64,000 bases of DNA from Syngnathus acus (Eukaryota; Chordata; Actinopteri; Syngnathiformes; Syngnathidae), in NCBI RefSeq assembly GCF_901709675.1, contig NC_051087.1:17858067-17922066 (forward strand), in the 5' to 3' direction. Position numbers and translations under genes: made by a program. Positions 10,004 to 19,648 of the stretch are shown here, one piece after another; position 1 is the first letter of the stretch, and every line of letters starts with the position of its first letter. The notes below the pieces were generated by a model. That model saw only the letters and a list, made by a program, of their open reading frames with translations, was not told the DNA's origin and ran no database searches.

Positions 10004-10702
10004 CAGTCAAACCTCGGTTTTCGACCACAATCGGTTCCAGATGGCGGTTCGAGCAGTGAATCGGTCGAATTCCGAATCTATTTTTCCCATTACAAATAAT
10101 GGAAAGAAATTTAATCCGTTCCAAGACTAAAAAAACTCCGTTTTTAAACATTTTTTCATTTGGGCATTTTTGTCCGATCGTGCAACTGCAGTGCACCGAC
10201 GAACGCGCAACCGTAGCGCGCCGCAGACCGCGCAACTGCACCGCGCAACTGCACCGCGCTGCTCGCATTATTGTGACAGAGCCGTCGCTGAAATCTAGAA
10301 AATATCTTTAAAGTCCTGATGTACTTTCCAAAATTTAAGTTGACCTCAGTGCGCTGGGAGCTTAATTTGGTCTGATCGCGGAACCGCAGCGTGCCGGGCG
10401 CTCACTGTCGCATTGCTTTAAGAGCGTCTTTGTGTTTTAAGATGGCTTTACTGCTCCCACTTGCTTTCTTTGGAGGCATGCTTAGGGGTTAATACAATCC
10501 TCAAAGTAACGAAAATGCAATAATGAACGGAGTCAGTCGGCATCCGGGCCGCGCGGTCGGGTTTTCTCGGGTCCTTTCGGCTCATCTCGCGAGGTTCAAC
10601 CTCCGAGTTTTGTTCGACAACCGAAGCAAAAAAATCTTGACTTTTTCGTTCGAATTCCGATTTGTTTGAGAACCAGGACGTTCGAAAACCGAGGTTTGAC
10701 TG
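10004..10702 (+). mobile_element. Tigger-like MITE (CAGTCAAACC family), complete
   Basis: Inverted termini CAGTCAAACCTCGGTTTTCG are found at both ends with TA on each side (10002-10003 and 10703-10704). It is 699 bp and non-coding. It lies upstream of the first visible spcs3 exon. It provides the empty site GGGGTTAATACAATCC (near 10488) for the hAT inserted at 31159 in the sister copy. A partial inverted copy is at 14529-14914. Confidence 0.93.
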
Positions 10703-10867
10703 TATTGCAATGCAAGTTTGAGGTCATGTCAAATATATTTTTTTTGTATTGGACTGTGTATGATGAGGTCAGTCATGTTGTCCATGTGTAGTTGAAATGA
10801 CAAATTACAGTATGTTAAATATGCAGGTCTGAAGTTTTGTTTTTTCTTAACTTTTGTACATTTGCAG

Positions 10868-10936
10868 CCAATATTTGACTGGAATGTCAAACAGCTCTTT
10901 CTCTATTTGTCTGCTGAGTACACAACTAAAAGCAAT
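10868..10936 (+). CDS. spcs3: Signal peptidase complex subunit 3, internal exon
   Basis: SPCS3 is the small ER-membrane glycoprotein of the signal peptidase complex and is needed for signal-peptide removal during secretion. This 69-bp exon reads [20 protein letters not shown] and three more residues, matching the luminal region of vertebrate SPCS3. It is bounded by acceptor TTTGCAG and donor GTAAGT and is phase 0 at both ends. The next exons are 13968-14083 and 18807-18939; together they give about 105 of roughly 180 residues. The N-terminal third, which carries the signal-anchor helix, must lie left of the window, since no such exon was found in the little non-repeat sequence upstream. Confidence 0.96.
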
Positions 10937-11341
10937 GTAAGTTATTTTCAACAATATTGTTCAATCACATGTAATACACGTTCAATGCTAATGGGTCTCT
11001 GCACTTATTTGGTCTTTAGAAATTTCATATAATGAGGCGAACTTTGTAACAGTGACATACATAGTATCGAAAGGGCACATCCTATTTGAAGTACAAATCT
11101 TTGTTTCTTTCCTTATCAATTGGTCTATCTCTGGAAAACCCCATAGCTTAATGAATTGCAGGTCCCTGGCCTATGAACTCTGATATACATAGGCATCTGG
11201 ACTAAATTTTGGTCATGCTGGTGCGCTCAACTTTCTTGGTCACACCAGTCCTGAAGTCATGTTAAAAGATAATTTTTGAAAAGATTTATTCGCATATATC
11301 GCATATATATAGTGTATATATATATATAGAAATATATATAT

Positions 11342-11966
11342 CAGGGATGAGAATCTTCCGCAGATCCTCGTATCATTTTTGTGAATCGTGTAGATCCGTT
11401 GAGAATTCTTTTTTTTATACGGGGGGAGGGGCGGCTGGCAGCAGTATTGCGACAACAGCCGCCTTATTTTCGGCAGCATTTTGGCGCTACTTTAGTCACA
11501 GCACTTGCCTACTCATTTGCCTAATTAGCAAAAGTTTTAGCCAGCATGGCAAAAGTTTTAGAGAAAAAAGACGAGGATCGTGCCAGGGAAATAGACAAGT
11601 CGAACAGGATCAGGAACTGCTTCAGATGGGCATGGCTCGAGAGCAGCGTCATCTTACAACCCGGAACACAATCCGTAACTACCTGCCTGACGGAACATAT
11701 CCGTAAATTAGATGTCCCGGGGAAGGTTTTGTGCATTCTTTGTCAAGATGTGATAAGCTATGGAGGTCGCGGCGCTTCGAACGTTAAGGAGCATATCAAA
11801 ACAAAAAAACACAAAGGTACGTTTTTACTTTTACAAGCATGTGGGTAACATGATGTTACATGTAAGCTAATGTTAGGCTATTGTCATGACATGTCAAAAA
11901 GAAAAACTCCAGAATTGATTGTGCCATTTTAATGTATTATATTCACCTTGGTAGCCCACCAAGCAG
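11342..11966 (+). mobile_element. hAT element (CAGGGATGAGAATC family), 5' part
   Basis: It begins CAGGGATGAGAATC after AT-rich sequence and matches the complete copy at 14264-15200 over the first 200 bp. It reads into a BED-like coding segment and then breaks off near GCCCACCAAGCAGGAATA, a phrase also present in the other copy at about 14930. Confidence 0.75.
11546..11848 (+). pseudogene. hAT transposase N-terminal fragment with BED-like finger
   Basis: Starting at an ATG inside the hAT, a 100-codon frame reads MAKVLEKKDEDRAREIDKSN and includes VLCILCQDVISYGG with HIKTKKH, a Cys2/His2 spacing like a BED finger, near residues 60-90. There is no catalytic domain. It is an N-terminal exon-like remnant of a transposase in a spcs3 intron; the subfamily is not known. 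Confidence 0.6.
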
Positions 11967-12099
11967 GAATAATAATAATAATAATAATAAACAACAATTT
12001 AATCAAACAATCTCTGTCACTCCAAGTCATTAAATCCCGTGATGGAATCCTTTGTCCATCATCATCATCATCGGTTTAAAGTCCGCTTTCCAGGCCCAG

Positions 12100-12742
12100 C
12101 AGGGACAGGGAAGATGGCTAAAATTGATGGGAAGATGGATGGAGACAAATACAGGACCATTCTGGAAGAAAACCTGTTGGAGTCTGCAAAAGACCTGAGA
12201 CTGGGACAGAGATTTATCTTCCAACAGGACAATGATCCAAAACATAAAGCCAAATCTACAATGGAATGGTTCACAAATAGACGTATCCAGATGTTAGAAT
12301 GGCCAAGTCAAAGTCCAGACCTGAATCCAATCGAGAATCTGTGGAAAGAGCTGAAGACTGCTGTTCACAAACGCTCTCCATCCAACCTCACTGAGCTCGA
12401 GCTGTTTTGCAAGGAAGAATGGGCAAGAATTCCAGTCTCTCGATGTGCAAAACTGATAGAGACATACCCCAAGCGACTTGGAGCTGTAATTGCAGCAAAA
12501 GGTGGCGCTACAAAGTATTAGCGCAAGGGGGCCGAATAATATTGCACGCCCCACTTTTCAGTTTTTTATTTGTTAAAAAAGTTTAAATTATCCAATAAAT
12601 TTTGTTCCACTTCACGATTGTGTCCCACTTGTTGTTGATTCTTGACAAAAAATTAAACTTTTATATCTTTATGTTTGAAGCCTGAAATGTCGCGAAATGT
12701 TGAAAGGTTCAAGGGGGCCGAATACTTTCGCAAGGCACTGTA
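12100..12742 (+). mobile_element. Tc1-like transposon, 3' part
   Basis: It contains the last third of a Tc1 transposase and a 3' terminus CGAATACTTTCGCAAGGCAC then TGTA, typical of fish Tc1-like elements. The 5' half and left terminus are missing. The 70 bp upstream (11967-12037) resemble the inner part of the pogo-like MITE in reverse. Confidence 0.9.
12105..12521 (+). pseudogene. Tc1 transposase C-terminal half
   Basis: The open frame reads KIDGKMDGDKYRTILEENL, then FQQDNDPKHKA with the second catalytic aspartate, then SPDLNPIENLW with the third catalytic residue (the glutamate of DDE), and ends GGATKY with TAG at 12519. The DNA-binding domain and first aspartate are absent. The preserved part has no internal stop, so the loss of the 5' half is probably what disabled it. 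Confidence 0.9.
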
Positions 12743-12748
12743 TATATA

Positions 12749-13523
12749 CTGTTTTTTTCCATGTATAATGCGCCCCCATGTATAATACGCACCCTAAAAA
12801 TGGCATGTCGATGCTGGAAAAAAGCCTGTACCCATGTATAATACGCACCCAAATTTTGACTCTTACTTAAGTCCGTAAACGTAAAATTATTTCAGAAAAA
12901 AGATCATCTTTGGGAACAACCGGATGTTATTCTGCCGGTCAGTATCACTGCGCATGCGCTAGCAAACTCGATAGCGAAGAAATCTTTCGGATTTGTGTAG
13001 GGTACATTGTGACAGCAAACGAGCAGGTGATCGAGCAAGCGTCTGATACGAGAGCATTGTGTTCGTATGGAGCGTGTTTGAAGTGAACAGCAGAGAAGAA
13101 AGGAACAAGGCAAAGTGTTGTCAAATAAAATATTACCTGTAATACGCATTTAGGTAGAGAACTGAACTCTCGCTCTTTATATAGCTGACGTGTCTTGCGC
13201 ATCCGTTCTGCGCATCTGTAATGGCGGCCTCCGTATGATATCCGGTTTGCGATGGAGATTAAAAAACAAACAATATTTGACAATAACACACCATCAAGGA
13301 TTGCACCATCGCAATTATGAATTTTACTGACTAAGTGTGTTGGGCAGGATGGCTGAATGCGATGCGCGATTGACAACAAACAAGAAGAAAGGTGATTTCA
13401 AGTTTTATTTCGAGGGAGATTTTCTTCTTCTTCAAAAAAAAAGTGTACCCATGTATAATGCGCATCCCAGATTTTAGGACAATAAATTAGCTAAATTTTG
13501 CGCATTATACATGGAAAAAACGG
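12749..13523 (+). mobile_element. MITE with CCATGTATAATGCGC termini (TA target)
   Basis: The 775-bp segment begins CTGTTTTTTTCCATGTATAA and ends with the inverse ending in AAAAAACGG, flanked by TA runs. Subterminal copies of CCATGTATAATRCGC recur at 12776, 12833 and 13450. The organisation resembles the CGGACTATAA group, so it may be another pogo-like family; no transposase is visible. Confidence 0.8.
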
Positions 13524-13642
13524 TATATATATATTGTATGTGTATATATATGTATTGTATGTGTATACATATATGTGTAGATGTGTGCGTGTGTGTGTGT
13601 ACGTACATATATACAGGCACGCACACACACACACATACATAT
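13524..13642. repeat. Microsatellite (TA)n/(TG)n/(CA)n
   Basis: Alternating purine-pyrimidine tract in a spcs3 intron: TATATG and TGTGTG runs followed by CACACA. It abuts the MITE. Confidence 0.9.
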
Positions 13643-13967
13643 ACTTGATAGTCCGATACAGATGTAAAAATTCCTATCTCAGAAAAACGAATTAGTCTGT
13701 TGTTATTAGGTTGATTACATGAACCCCCGATCAAAAAGAATAAATATTGTCTTTTAAAAAAGGAAGGGTGTATTCTAAAATACTATACATACTATGTATG
13801 GAGTACGTAAGGAGAATTTTGTTATGATAAAATACTGGACCACTGTGAGAATTCTAATTCATTCAATTGCATAATCATTTTGCTAAACATTGTTCCTGCT
13901 CATAACAGTATGCAGGTAGTAATATAAAATGTTTTTTTTGTGTGTTTGTGTGCGTTTTTTGTGTCAG

Positions 13968-14083
13968 TCTTTGAACCAGGTGGTGCTCTGGGATAAGATT
14001 GTCCTTCGAGGTGAAAAAAACAAACTAAACCTCAGAGAGACAAAATCCAAATACTTCTTCTTTGATGATGGAAATGGTCTCAG
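13968..14083 (+). CDS. spcs3: Signal peptidase complex subunit 3, penultimate exon
   Basis: The 116-bp exon follows acceptor TTGTGTCAG and ends at donor GTAAGG. It reads [19 protein letters not shown] and continues to [11 protein letters not shown], the most conserved block of SPCS3. It leaves two bases (AG) that join the first base of the next exon to form an arginine codon. No stop or frameshift is present and the junction phases agree on both sides, so the gene looks functional. The 3.0-kb intron before it holds hAT, Tc1 and MITE sequence and a microsatellite; the 4.7-kb intron after it is almost wholly transposon-derived. Confidence 0.97.
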
Positions 14084-14137
14084 GTAAGGCCTACATGTTG
14101 GTTGAGCATAAGATTTTTGATGGAAATATATTTAATA

Positions 14138-14192
14138 TAGGGCGGCTCGGTGGCGAACTGGTTAGCACATCCACCTCACAGTTCCACAGTAC
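14138..14192 (+). repeat. Head fragment of the GGCGGC SINE-like repeat
   Basis: GGGCGGCTCGGTGGCGAACT with GGTTAGCACATCC matches the first 50 bases of 6817-7080; the body is missing. It lies 55 bp inside the spcs3 intron. Confidence 0.6.
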
Positions 14193-14263
14193 CACTGTAA
14201 CCGGCATGATGTACACGAACGTAAAACAGGAAGTGGTGTCACCTGAAAACGGCCTTTAAAAAT

Positions 14264-15200
14264 CAGGGATGAGAATCTTTTTTATGGGGGGTCAGTCAGC
14301 AGTATTGCAACAACAGCTGCCTTTTTTTCGGCAGCATTTTGGCGCTACTTTTGTCATATCATTTGCCTACTCATTTGCTTAATTAGCAAAAGTTTTACCC
14401 AGCATGGCGAAGGTTTTAGAGAAAAAAGACGCGGATCGTGCCAGGGAAATAGACAAGTCGAACTGGATCAGGAACTGCTTCAGATGGGCATGGCTCGAGA
14501 GCAGCGTCATCTTACAACTCGGAACACAAAGACGCTCTTAAAGCAACAGTGAGCGCCCGGCGCGCTGCGGTTGCGCGATCGAACTAAATTAAGCTCCCTG
14601 CGCACTTAGGTCCAATTTTGGAAAGTACATCAGGACTTTAAAAATATTTTCTAAATTTCAGCAACGGCTCTGTCACAATAATGCAACCAGCGCGGTGCAG
14701 TTGCGCGGTCGACGACGCGCTACGGTTGCGCGTTCGGCGGTGCGCTGCAGTTGCGCGATCTGACAAAAATGCAAATGAAAAAATGCTTAAAGTCTTGGAA
14801 CGAATTAAAAATGTTTCCGTTATTTGTAATGGGTAAAATAGATTCGGAATTCGACCGATTCGCTTCTCGAACCGCCTTCTGGAACGGATTGTGGTCGAAA
14901 ACCGAGGCTTGACTATTATATTCACCTAGGTACCCCACCAAGCAGGAATATTTTTTTAACAAAACTGTTGAAATTGAGTGATGAAATTAATGGTTTTTGG
15001 GTTGCTATACTGCCAAAATCCAGGAGTTTCCAGGGAGCTTTGCCCCCTGAGCCCCCTCCGGGGTGTTGCCTCCGGGGCGTTGCCTCTGGCCCCCCCCAAT
15101 GGGGTTCTGTGGCACCCTGCGGCAAGTGGGGGGGGGGCATGCGGCCCCCAGACCCCGGCTACTTTTCAGTGTTTTTTTCCATTTGCCGTTCTCATCCCTG
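14264..15200 (+). mobile_element. hAT element (CAGGGATGAGAATC family) with nested Tigger fragment
   Basis: It starts CAGGGATGAGAATC and ends GTTCTCATCCCTG. The first part equals 11342-11660; the transposase start is present but interrupted at 14529 by an inverted Tigger-like fragment. The 3' part is strikingly C/G-rich (15040-15150). An exact 8-bp target duplication cannot be fixed because the flanks are A-runs. Confidence 0.85.
14529..14914 (-). mobile_element. Tigger-like MITE fragment (CAGTCAAACC family)
   Basis: Reverse-oriented match to 10015-10440, ending at the terminus GGTCGAAAACCGAGGCTTGA. It contains the GCGCAACTGCAGCGC-type repeats of the family. One end is missing. Confidence 0.85.
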
Positions 15201-15259
15201 AAAAATAAAGCACCCTACCACAAATCAAAGCATGGCTAAATAACATAAATAACATGGAG

Positions 15260-16087
15260 AATTCTTAACACATACTGTAAATATGATTTTAGAACAGGTT
15301 TTATTATTATAACAATTTTACAAGGTACAAGTATACATGCCTCGCACCATGAAAGCTCTTTCTGCACAGAGGCGCATTTTTCTTTTGTGTGCGGCTGTGT
15401 CACGTCTCCGCTCTCGTCCTGCTGCCCAACTGAGCGTTGCGCGCTAGATCTCGGGGGCATTCATCGCTAATGCGGAACTGCGTGTGCTTATCTGCGCTGA
15501 TTGCCACGACCTGTTACCGTGTTACCCGCTGATTAGGGCGTGTATAGACACTGTTCGTTGCCGTTTCGTCTGCCTTGACACACGCACGCCTGCCACCTGA
15601 TTCCCATTTGCCCAATCCGCTATGTAACAAGATGCCACCATGACAGGTGACGTGAGCTCACTGACCGACTCGTCAGTCCCCAAGTGCACACGCTCTGCTG
15701 GCGTTCTATTCTCCCTTTTCCTGCCTGGCAGCTTGTATGCCTTAACATACGCACTCGTTTGCCTAATCTGCTGTGTAACGAGATGCCACCACAACGCGAG
15801 CTCGCTGACCGGCTTGTCAGCCGCCTCTTGCACCCGCTCTGCTGCCGTTCTAGCCTCCCTTTTCCTCTTTTTGCATTCCCCAAATAAACAATCCGTGTTG
15901 CAAATGGTTGTCCTGCCTCGTTCATGACAGGCTGGCTGCTGCACTTCCCGCATTTGTTCGCAGTGACGGACAGAGGCACACCCTGCGCTGCCAGCGTGTA
16001 TTCAAATTCCATTCTTCCGTCACTGAAAAACCCGCGAAGTTGCGCATTCGCGCAAGATAAAGCGCAAAGTCAAGAGGGATCACTGTA
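15260..16087 (+). mobile_element. Tigger-like element with internal duplication
   Basis: The left part repeats the CATACTGTAAATATGATTTT block and the right end is AGAGGGATCACTGTA, a mutated version of the Tigger-like terminus. Between them are two diverged copies of about 148 bp, starting near 15608 and 15756, with matching phrases CCAATCCGCTATGTAACAAG and CTAATCTGCTGTGTAACGAG. Confidence 0.6.
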
Positions 16088-16184
16088 GTTCTAGAATGAA
16101 TTAATGGCTTCTATTCTAGATTATTTGAGTAATTTAAATTACGAACGAGTATGATCATGGAACAAAGTAAACTTGTATCCCAAG

Positions 16185-17389
16185 CAGTGTTCCCTCTAAT
16201 TTTTCAAGTGTCTGTGCAAACACACAAGCTCCCTGTGCACACTGTGGACCACTGTGTGCAACACCAGATTAAATAAATAAATAAATAAAATATTGTCAAT
16301 GAGAACTTTAACTTGCTCGGGGTCGGATTTTGTTTTGTGTGAGCTTGTTCCTTTTCTGTCGGTCTTTTGCGCTCTCTCGCAATAATGTACCGATTCCCTG
16401 TCCTATCTTGAGGCTTTGTACAATTCCAACAGTTTTCAAATAACATTTCTGCTAAATGTGACGCTTGAGGTAGCCAAACTTTTCAGTCCATATTTTCCCC
16501 TCCATAAACTAGCCTGCCACTTTGGCTTCACTGCATGTTTTGCATTGTAGACCTTTCGCACTTGAAAAAGAGAAAATCACACCCAGTTTCACCCTTTGTT
16601 CTTTTATTTGCACACACTCCGACAGCCATTCCATCTTAAAAGAACCGCCGCATCTCTTATTTACTTTGGCGAGTGGATGTGTCGCTGCTCGTTCGTTTCG
16701 CCATGATAAGGGGTTAGCTCACTTAGCATTTGCATCTCTAGACTGCGCCGCACTGTTGTTAGCTAGCTAACCTGCACGGCACGAATGGGCAGGACACATT
16801 TTCAGGCACTGTCAATGCTATGATTGGCTATGTAGCGTAAGTGAACTATATCATATCATTGGCTGGACACCTGTCAATTACTGATTTACACTACAAAAAG
16901 GCACAAAAAAAAAATCATTCGTCCACTTAATTAGATTAGATTACGTCTAACATTAGATATTAATCAATGAGTTTATGCTGTATTTTATTTTGTGCACAGC
17001 ATGTACCAGCTCAGTAGCCTAGTGGTAGAGTGTCCGCCCTGGGACTGGAAGGTTGTGGGTTCAAACCCCGGCCGGGTCATACCAAAGACTATAAAAATGG
17101 GACCCATTGCCTCCCTGCTTGGCACTCAGCATTAAGGGTTGGAATTGGGGGGTTAGATCACCAAATGATTCCCGAGCGCGGCACCGCTACTGCTCACTGC
17201 TCCCCTCTCCCCCAGGGGATGGATTAAAATCACATGGGGATGGGTTAAATGCAGAGGACAAATTTCACCACACCCAGATGTGTGTGTGACAATCATTGGG
17301 ACTTTAATCTTTAATCTTTTTAAATGTAGTTTCTTGTGCGCATAGACTGCGCGACCAGTGCGCAGCTGCGCAGCTTAGAGGGAACACTG
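16185..17389 (+). mobile_element. hAT MITE (CAGTGTTCCCTCTAA family) with nested SINE
   Basis: Inverted termini CAGTGTTCCCTCTAA and TTAGAGGGAACACTG are flanked by the 8-bp duplication ATCCCAAG (16177-16184 and 17390-17397). It is non-coding. A SINE is inserted at 17006-17320. The same family appears at 37426-37897 inside LINE-B. Confidence 0.95.
17006..17320 (+). mobile_element. tRNA-headed SINE, copy 2
   Basis: It begins CCAGCTCAGTAGCCTAGTGG, has the B-box-like GGTTCAAACCC at about 17059, and ends in CATTGGGACTTTAATCTTTAA. It is inserted in the hAT at 16185-17389. Confidence 0.92.
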
Positions 17390-17682
17390 ATCCCAAGACA
17401 CTAATGCACTGAGATCTGCATAAACATTTTGACTATCAATGGTTGCAAAGAAGGCAAAAAAAGAGCTGAAACATGCATGTTGCTAAATAAGTGATTAATA
17501 TCACAATACTTATTTACTGTTAGTGGTTCTTGTTTTGTTGGCATAAGGGATTCATGTCTGAGGTCTCGGCTTTTTGTTGTATTGTTTTTGTTTTTATTAT
17601 TCTGTGTGTATGTGTTTTAAAGAATGTTACTTTCTTAAACTGTAGGATCTGGCAACAAAAAAATGATGCCAACCATTTAGAC

Positions 17683-18695
17683 CAGAGGTGTCCAACCGTT
17701 TTGCAAGGAGGGCCAGATTTGATAAAGTGAAGGGGCCCAGGGGCCAATAGTTTTTTCTGACATTCTTTAACTACAAAAATTTCATGCAAATACACAATTA
17801 TAAAACAATTTTCATTGTCACAATTGACTTTATTTTTCAAATGACAAATTAGCCAAATATAAGCCACTCAGGCAGATGTGAACAACTCTAAAAACACAAA
17901 TTCTGCCTTTCATTCATATCTGAAGTCAGATAACATTGAGCAAAATGTGTGAAATACCTTAAATTTACGTGTTTAAAATTATATTTGATACACGAACATT
18001 TTAAACAGGAGTTATAAGTAATGCAAAGTTGTCTATTATTATTAAAACTTAAAACAAGTGAATTTTGCTCTTGTCATTTACAATATCTTTCAGAAAGTAA
18101 TAGTTTGTGTCACGTCTACAGGTTCATAACATCAACAGTATTAACATGGCCATTTCGTAGCTTGCTTTAATAATATTTACTTTTGACTCACAGCCCCGCG
18201 TGAAGAATCGCTGTTGTGATGCCAGTTCAGCTTGGAGCTGCTTCACTTTATCAGTCACTCCCTTTTAGCTTGTCGTATGTGTTAGCATGTTTAGTCTGGT
18301 AGTGTCTCTTTAGGTTGAAATCCTTAAACAAGGCAACCGTCTCTTTACAAATTAGACAAACACAATTGCCTTGATTTTCAGTGAAGTATTGTAATTCCCA
18401 TCTCTCTTGAAAGCGACGGCCCTCAATGTCAACTTTCCTCGTTTTCTTTGCAGTCAGCATGGCAGATATGAGCAAAGAGGGGTTTGCGGCACGGATGCAG
18501 ACTGATATTATTAAAGTGGTGCTGCCACCTTTTGGTAAAAGGACGAATTATAGTTTAAAGTTTCATGATTTTTTTTATTCAATTTAACAGTGCAGGCGGG
18601 CCTTAAATAATACATTAAAAGACCGAAGCTGCGGGCCGTATGAAATCTGACCGGGGGCCGGATTTGGCCCGTGGGCCGGACTTTGAACATAACTG
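17683..18695 (-). mobile_element. hAT element with BED-finger remnant
   Basis: The 8-bp duplication ATTTAGAC is present on both sides (17675-17682 and 18696-18703). The left end is CAGAGGTGTCCAACC and the right end ...AACTG is more decayed. On the minus strand it keeps the first coding part of a transposase (18251-18475). It ends just upstream of the last spcs3 exon. Confidence 0.92.
18251..18475 (-). pseudogene. hAT transposase N-terminus (BED finger)
   Basis: A frame of about 70 codons (ATG at about 18460) reads KKTRKVDIEGRRFQERWELQ, then VCLICKETVALF with HYQTKHA, giving the Cys2/His2 BED finger at about residues 37-62. It ends with TAA soon after. This is the same finger-bearing region as GTF2IRD2-type hAT transposases; the rest is deleted. 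Confidence 0.8.
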
Positions 18696-18806
18696 ATTTA
18701 GACAATTGTTAAGGGAACAATCGTGCGAGTACATCTGCGCCATCTCACTTGTGAGATGTGTGCTTTGTGTCACAGTCCGACTGATGGAACTTTCTGTATC
18801 ACCCAG

Positions 18807-18939
18807 GGCCAACAAGAACATCACTCTGACATTGTCATGGAATGTCGTTCCCAACGCTGGAATACTCCCGCTTGTAGCTGGAAGTGGATACATCAGTCTT
18901 ACTTTTCCTGATAAATATGAGACTCCAAAGAGCTATTAG
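18807..18939 (+). CDS. spcs3: Signal peptidase complex subunit 3, last coding exon
   Basis: After acceptor CACCCAG the exon completes the split arginine codon and reads ANKNITLTLSWNVVPNAGI, then LPLVAGSG, ending in PKSY with TAG at 18937-18939. Vertebrate SPCS3 proteins end in the same NVTLTLSWNVVPNAG...KSY pattern, so the C-terminus is complete. NIT is a potential N-glycosylation site, in keeping with the glycosylated luminal domain of this subunit. A hAT ends only 111 bp upstream (18695), yet the acceptor is intact. Confidence 0.97.
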
Positions 18940-19080
18940 AGTAAAACAGATTTTTTGTTGATAATTTACAATGCATTCTCTACTCTTAGGCTTTTTACAA
19001 GAGAAGTACAGTCATACTAATCATGTGTTAATTCATGTAACTTTTGGTGAGAAATAAAATAAAAGACGAAGTGTTTTGAT
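18940..19080 (+). terminator. spcs3 3' UTR with poly(A) signal
   Basis: Two overlapping AATAAA hexamers lie at 19053-19058 and 19058-19063, about 115 bp after the stop codon. The transcript probably ends near 19080, and the sequence up to there is free of recognised repeats. Confidence 0.75.
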
Positions 19081-19640
19081 CTTTTTTTTAAACACCTCAG
19101 GAACAGGCTTAAGATATGAGTTTTGTTGTTAACAAATTGAAAAATTGTGTGTCCCGAGTAGTGGAATTTTGCTACGTACAATTTTGATCACACCTGTCTC
19201 AGTCATGTTTATGTTATTCTATTTATTTAACCAGGTTGGTCCTCTTTTCCCGGACATGTCCTACTTTTGAGACCAAAAAAAATGCCTGGAGGGAATTTCA
19301 AAATTGTCTGGGATTTTGTTCGACAGCCGTCGCCCACTCCAGCACTCTCACCAACAGCCCCCCTGCCAGACACTCCAGCGCTCTAATCACTAGCACCCCC
19401 CCAGCACTCCAGCGTTTTAGTCCTCCCCCCCTGCAAAAAAAGGGTGTCCTCTTTTTCAGAAACTTACTACTTAAAAGCCTCATTTTGAAGAGACAAATGT
19501 AAAATATGTAAAAAATGAACTGACATACGTACAAAACAAAGTACAATTTCTAAAGCACATTTTTTAATTAAACCATGTGAGTTGTGGCTAAGAACAAATT
19601 GTTCAAACTTCCAGGCTAAATCATTAACATTCTATGGATG
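19081..19640. other. Unassigned sequence after spcs3
   Basis: 19230-19470 contains TCCTCTTTTCCCGGACATGT and later GTCCTCTTTTTCAGAAAC, and a C-rich tract of repeated CACTCCAGC. This may be a decayed transposon; no terminus pair or coding exon was found. Confidence 0.35.
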
Positions 19641-19648
19641 CTTCTAAC

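Noticed and set aside
1-10860. 5' exons of spcs3
   Set aside because: No segment encoding the SPCS3 N-terminus or signal-anchor region was found; almost all of this stretch is transposon, so the exons are presumed left of the window.
17006-17080. tRNA gene (A and B boxes present)
   Set aside because: It is the head of a dispersed SINE repeated four times with the same body; no cloverleaf with a proper acceptor stem follows.
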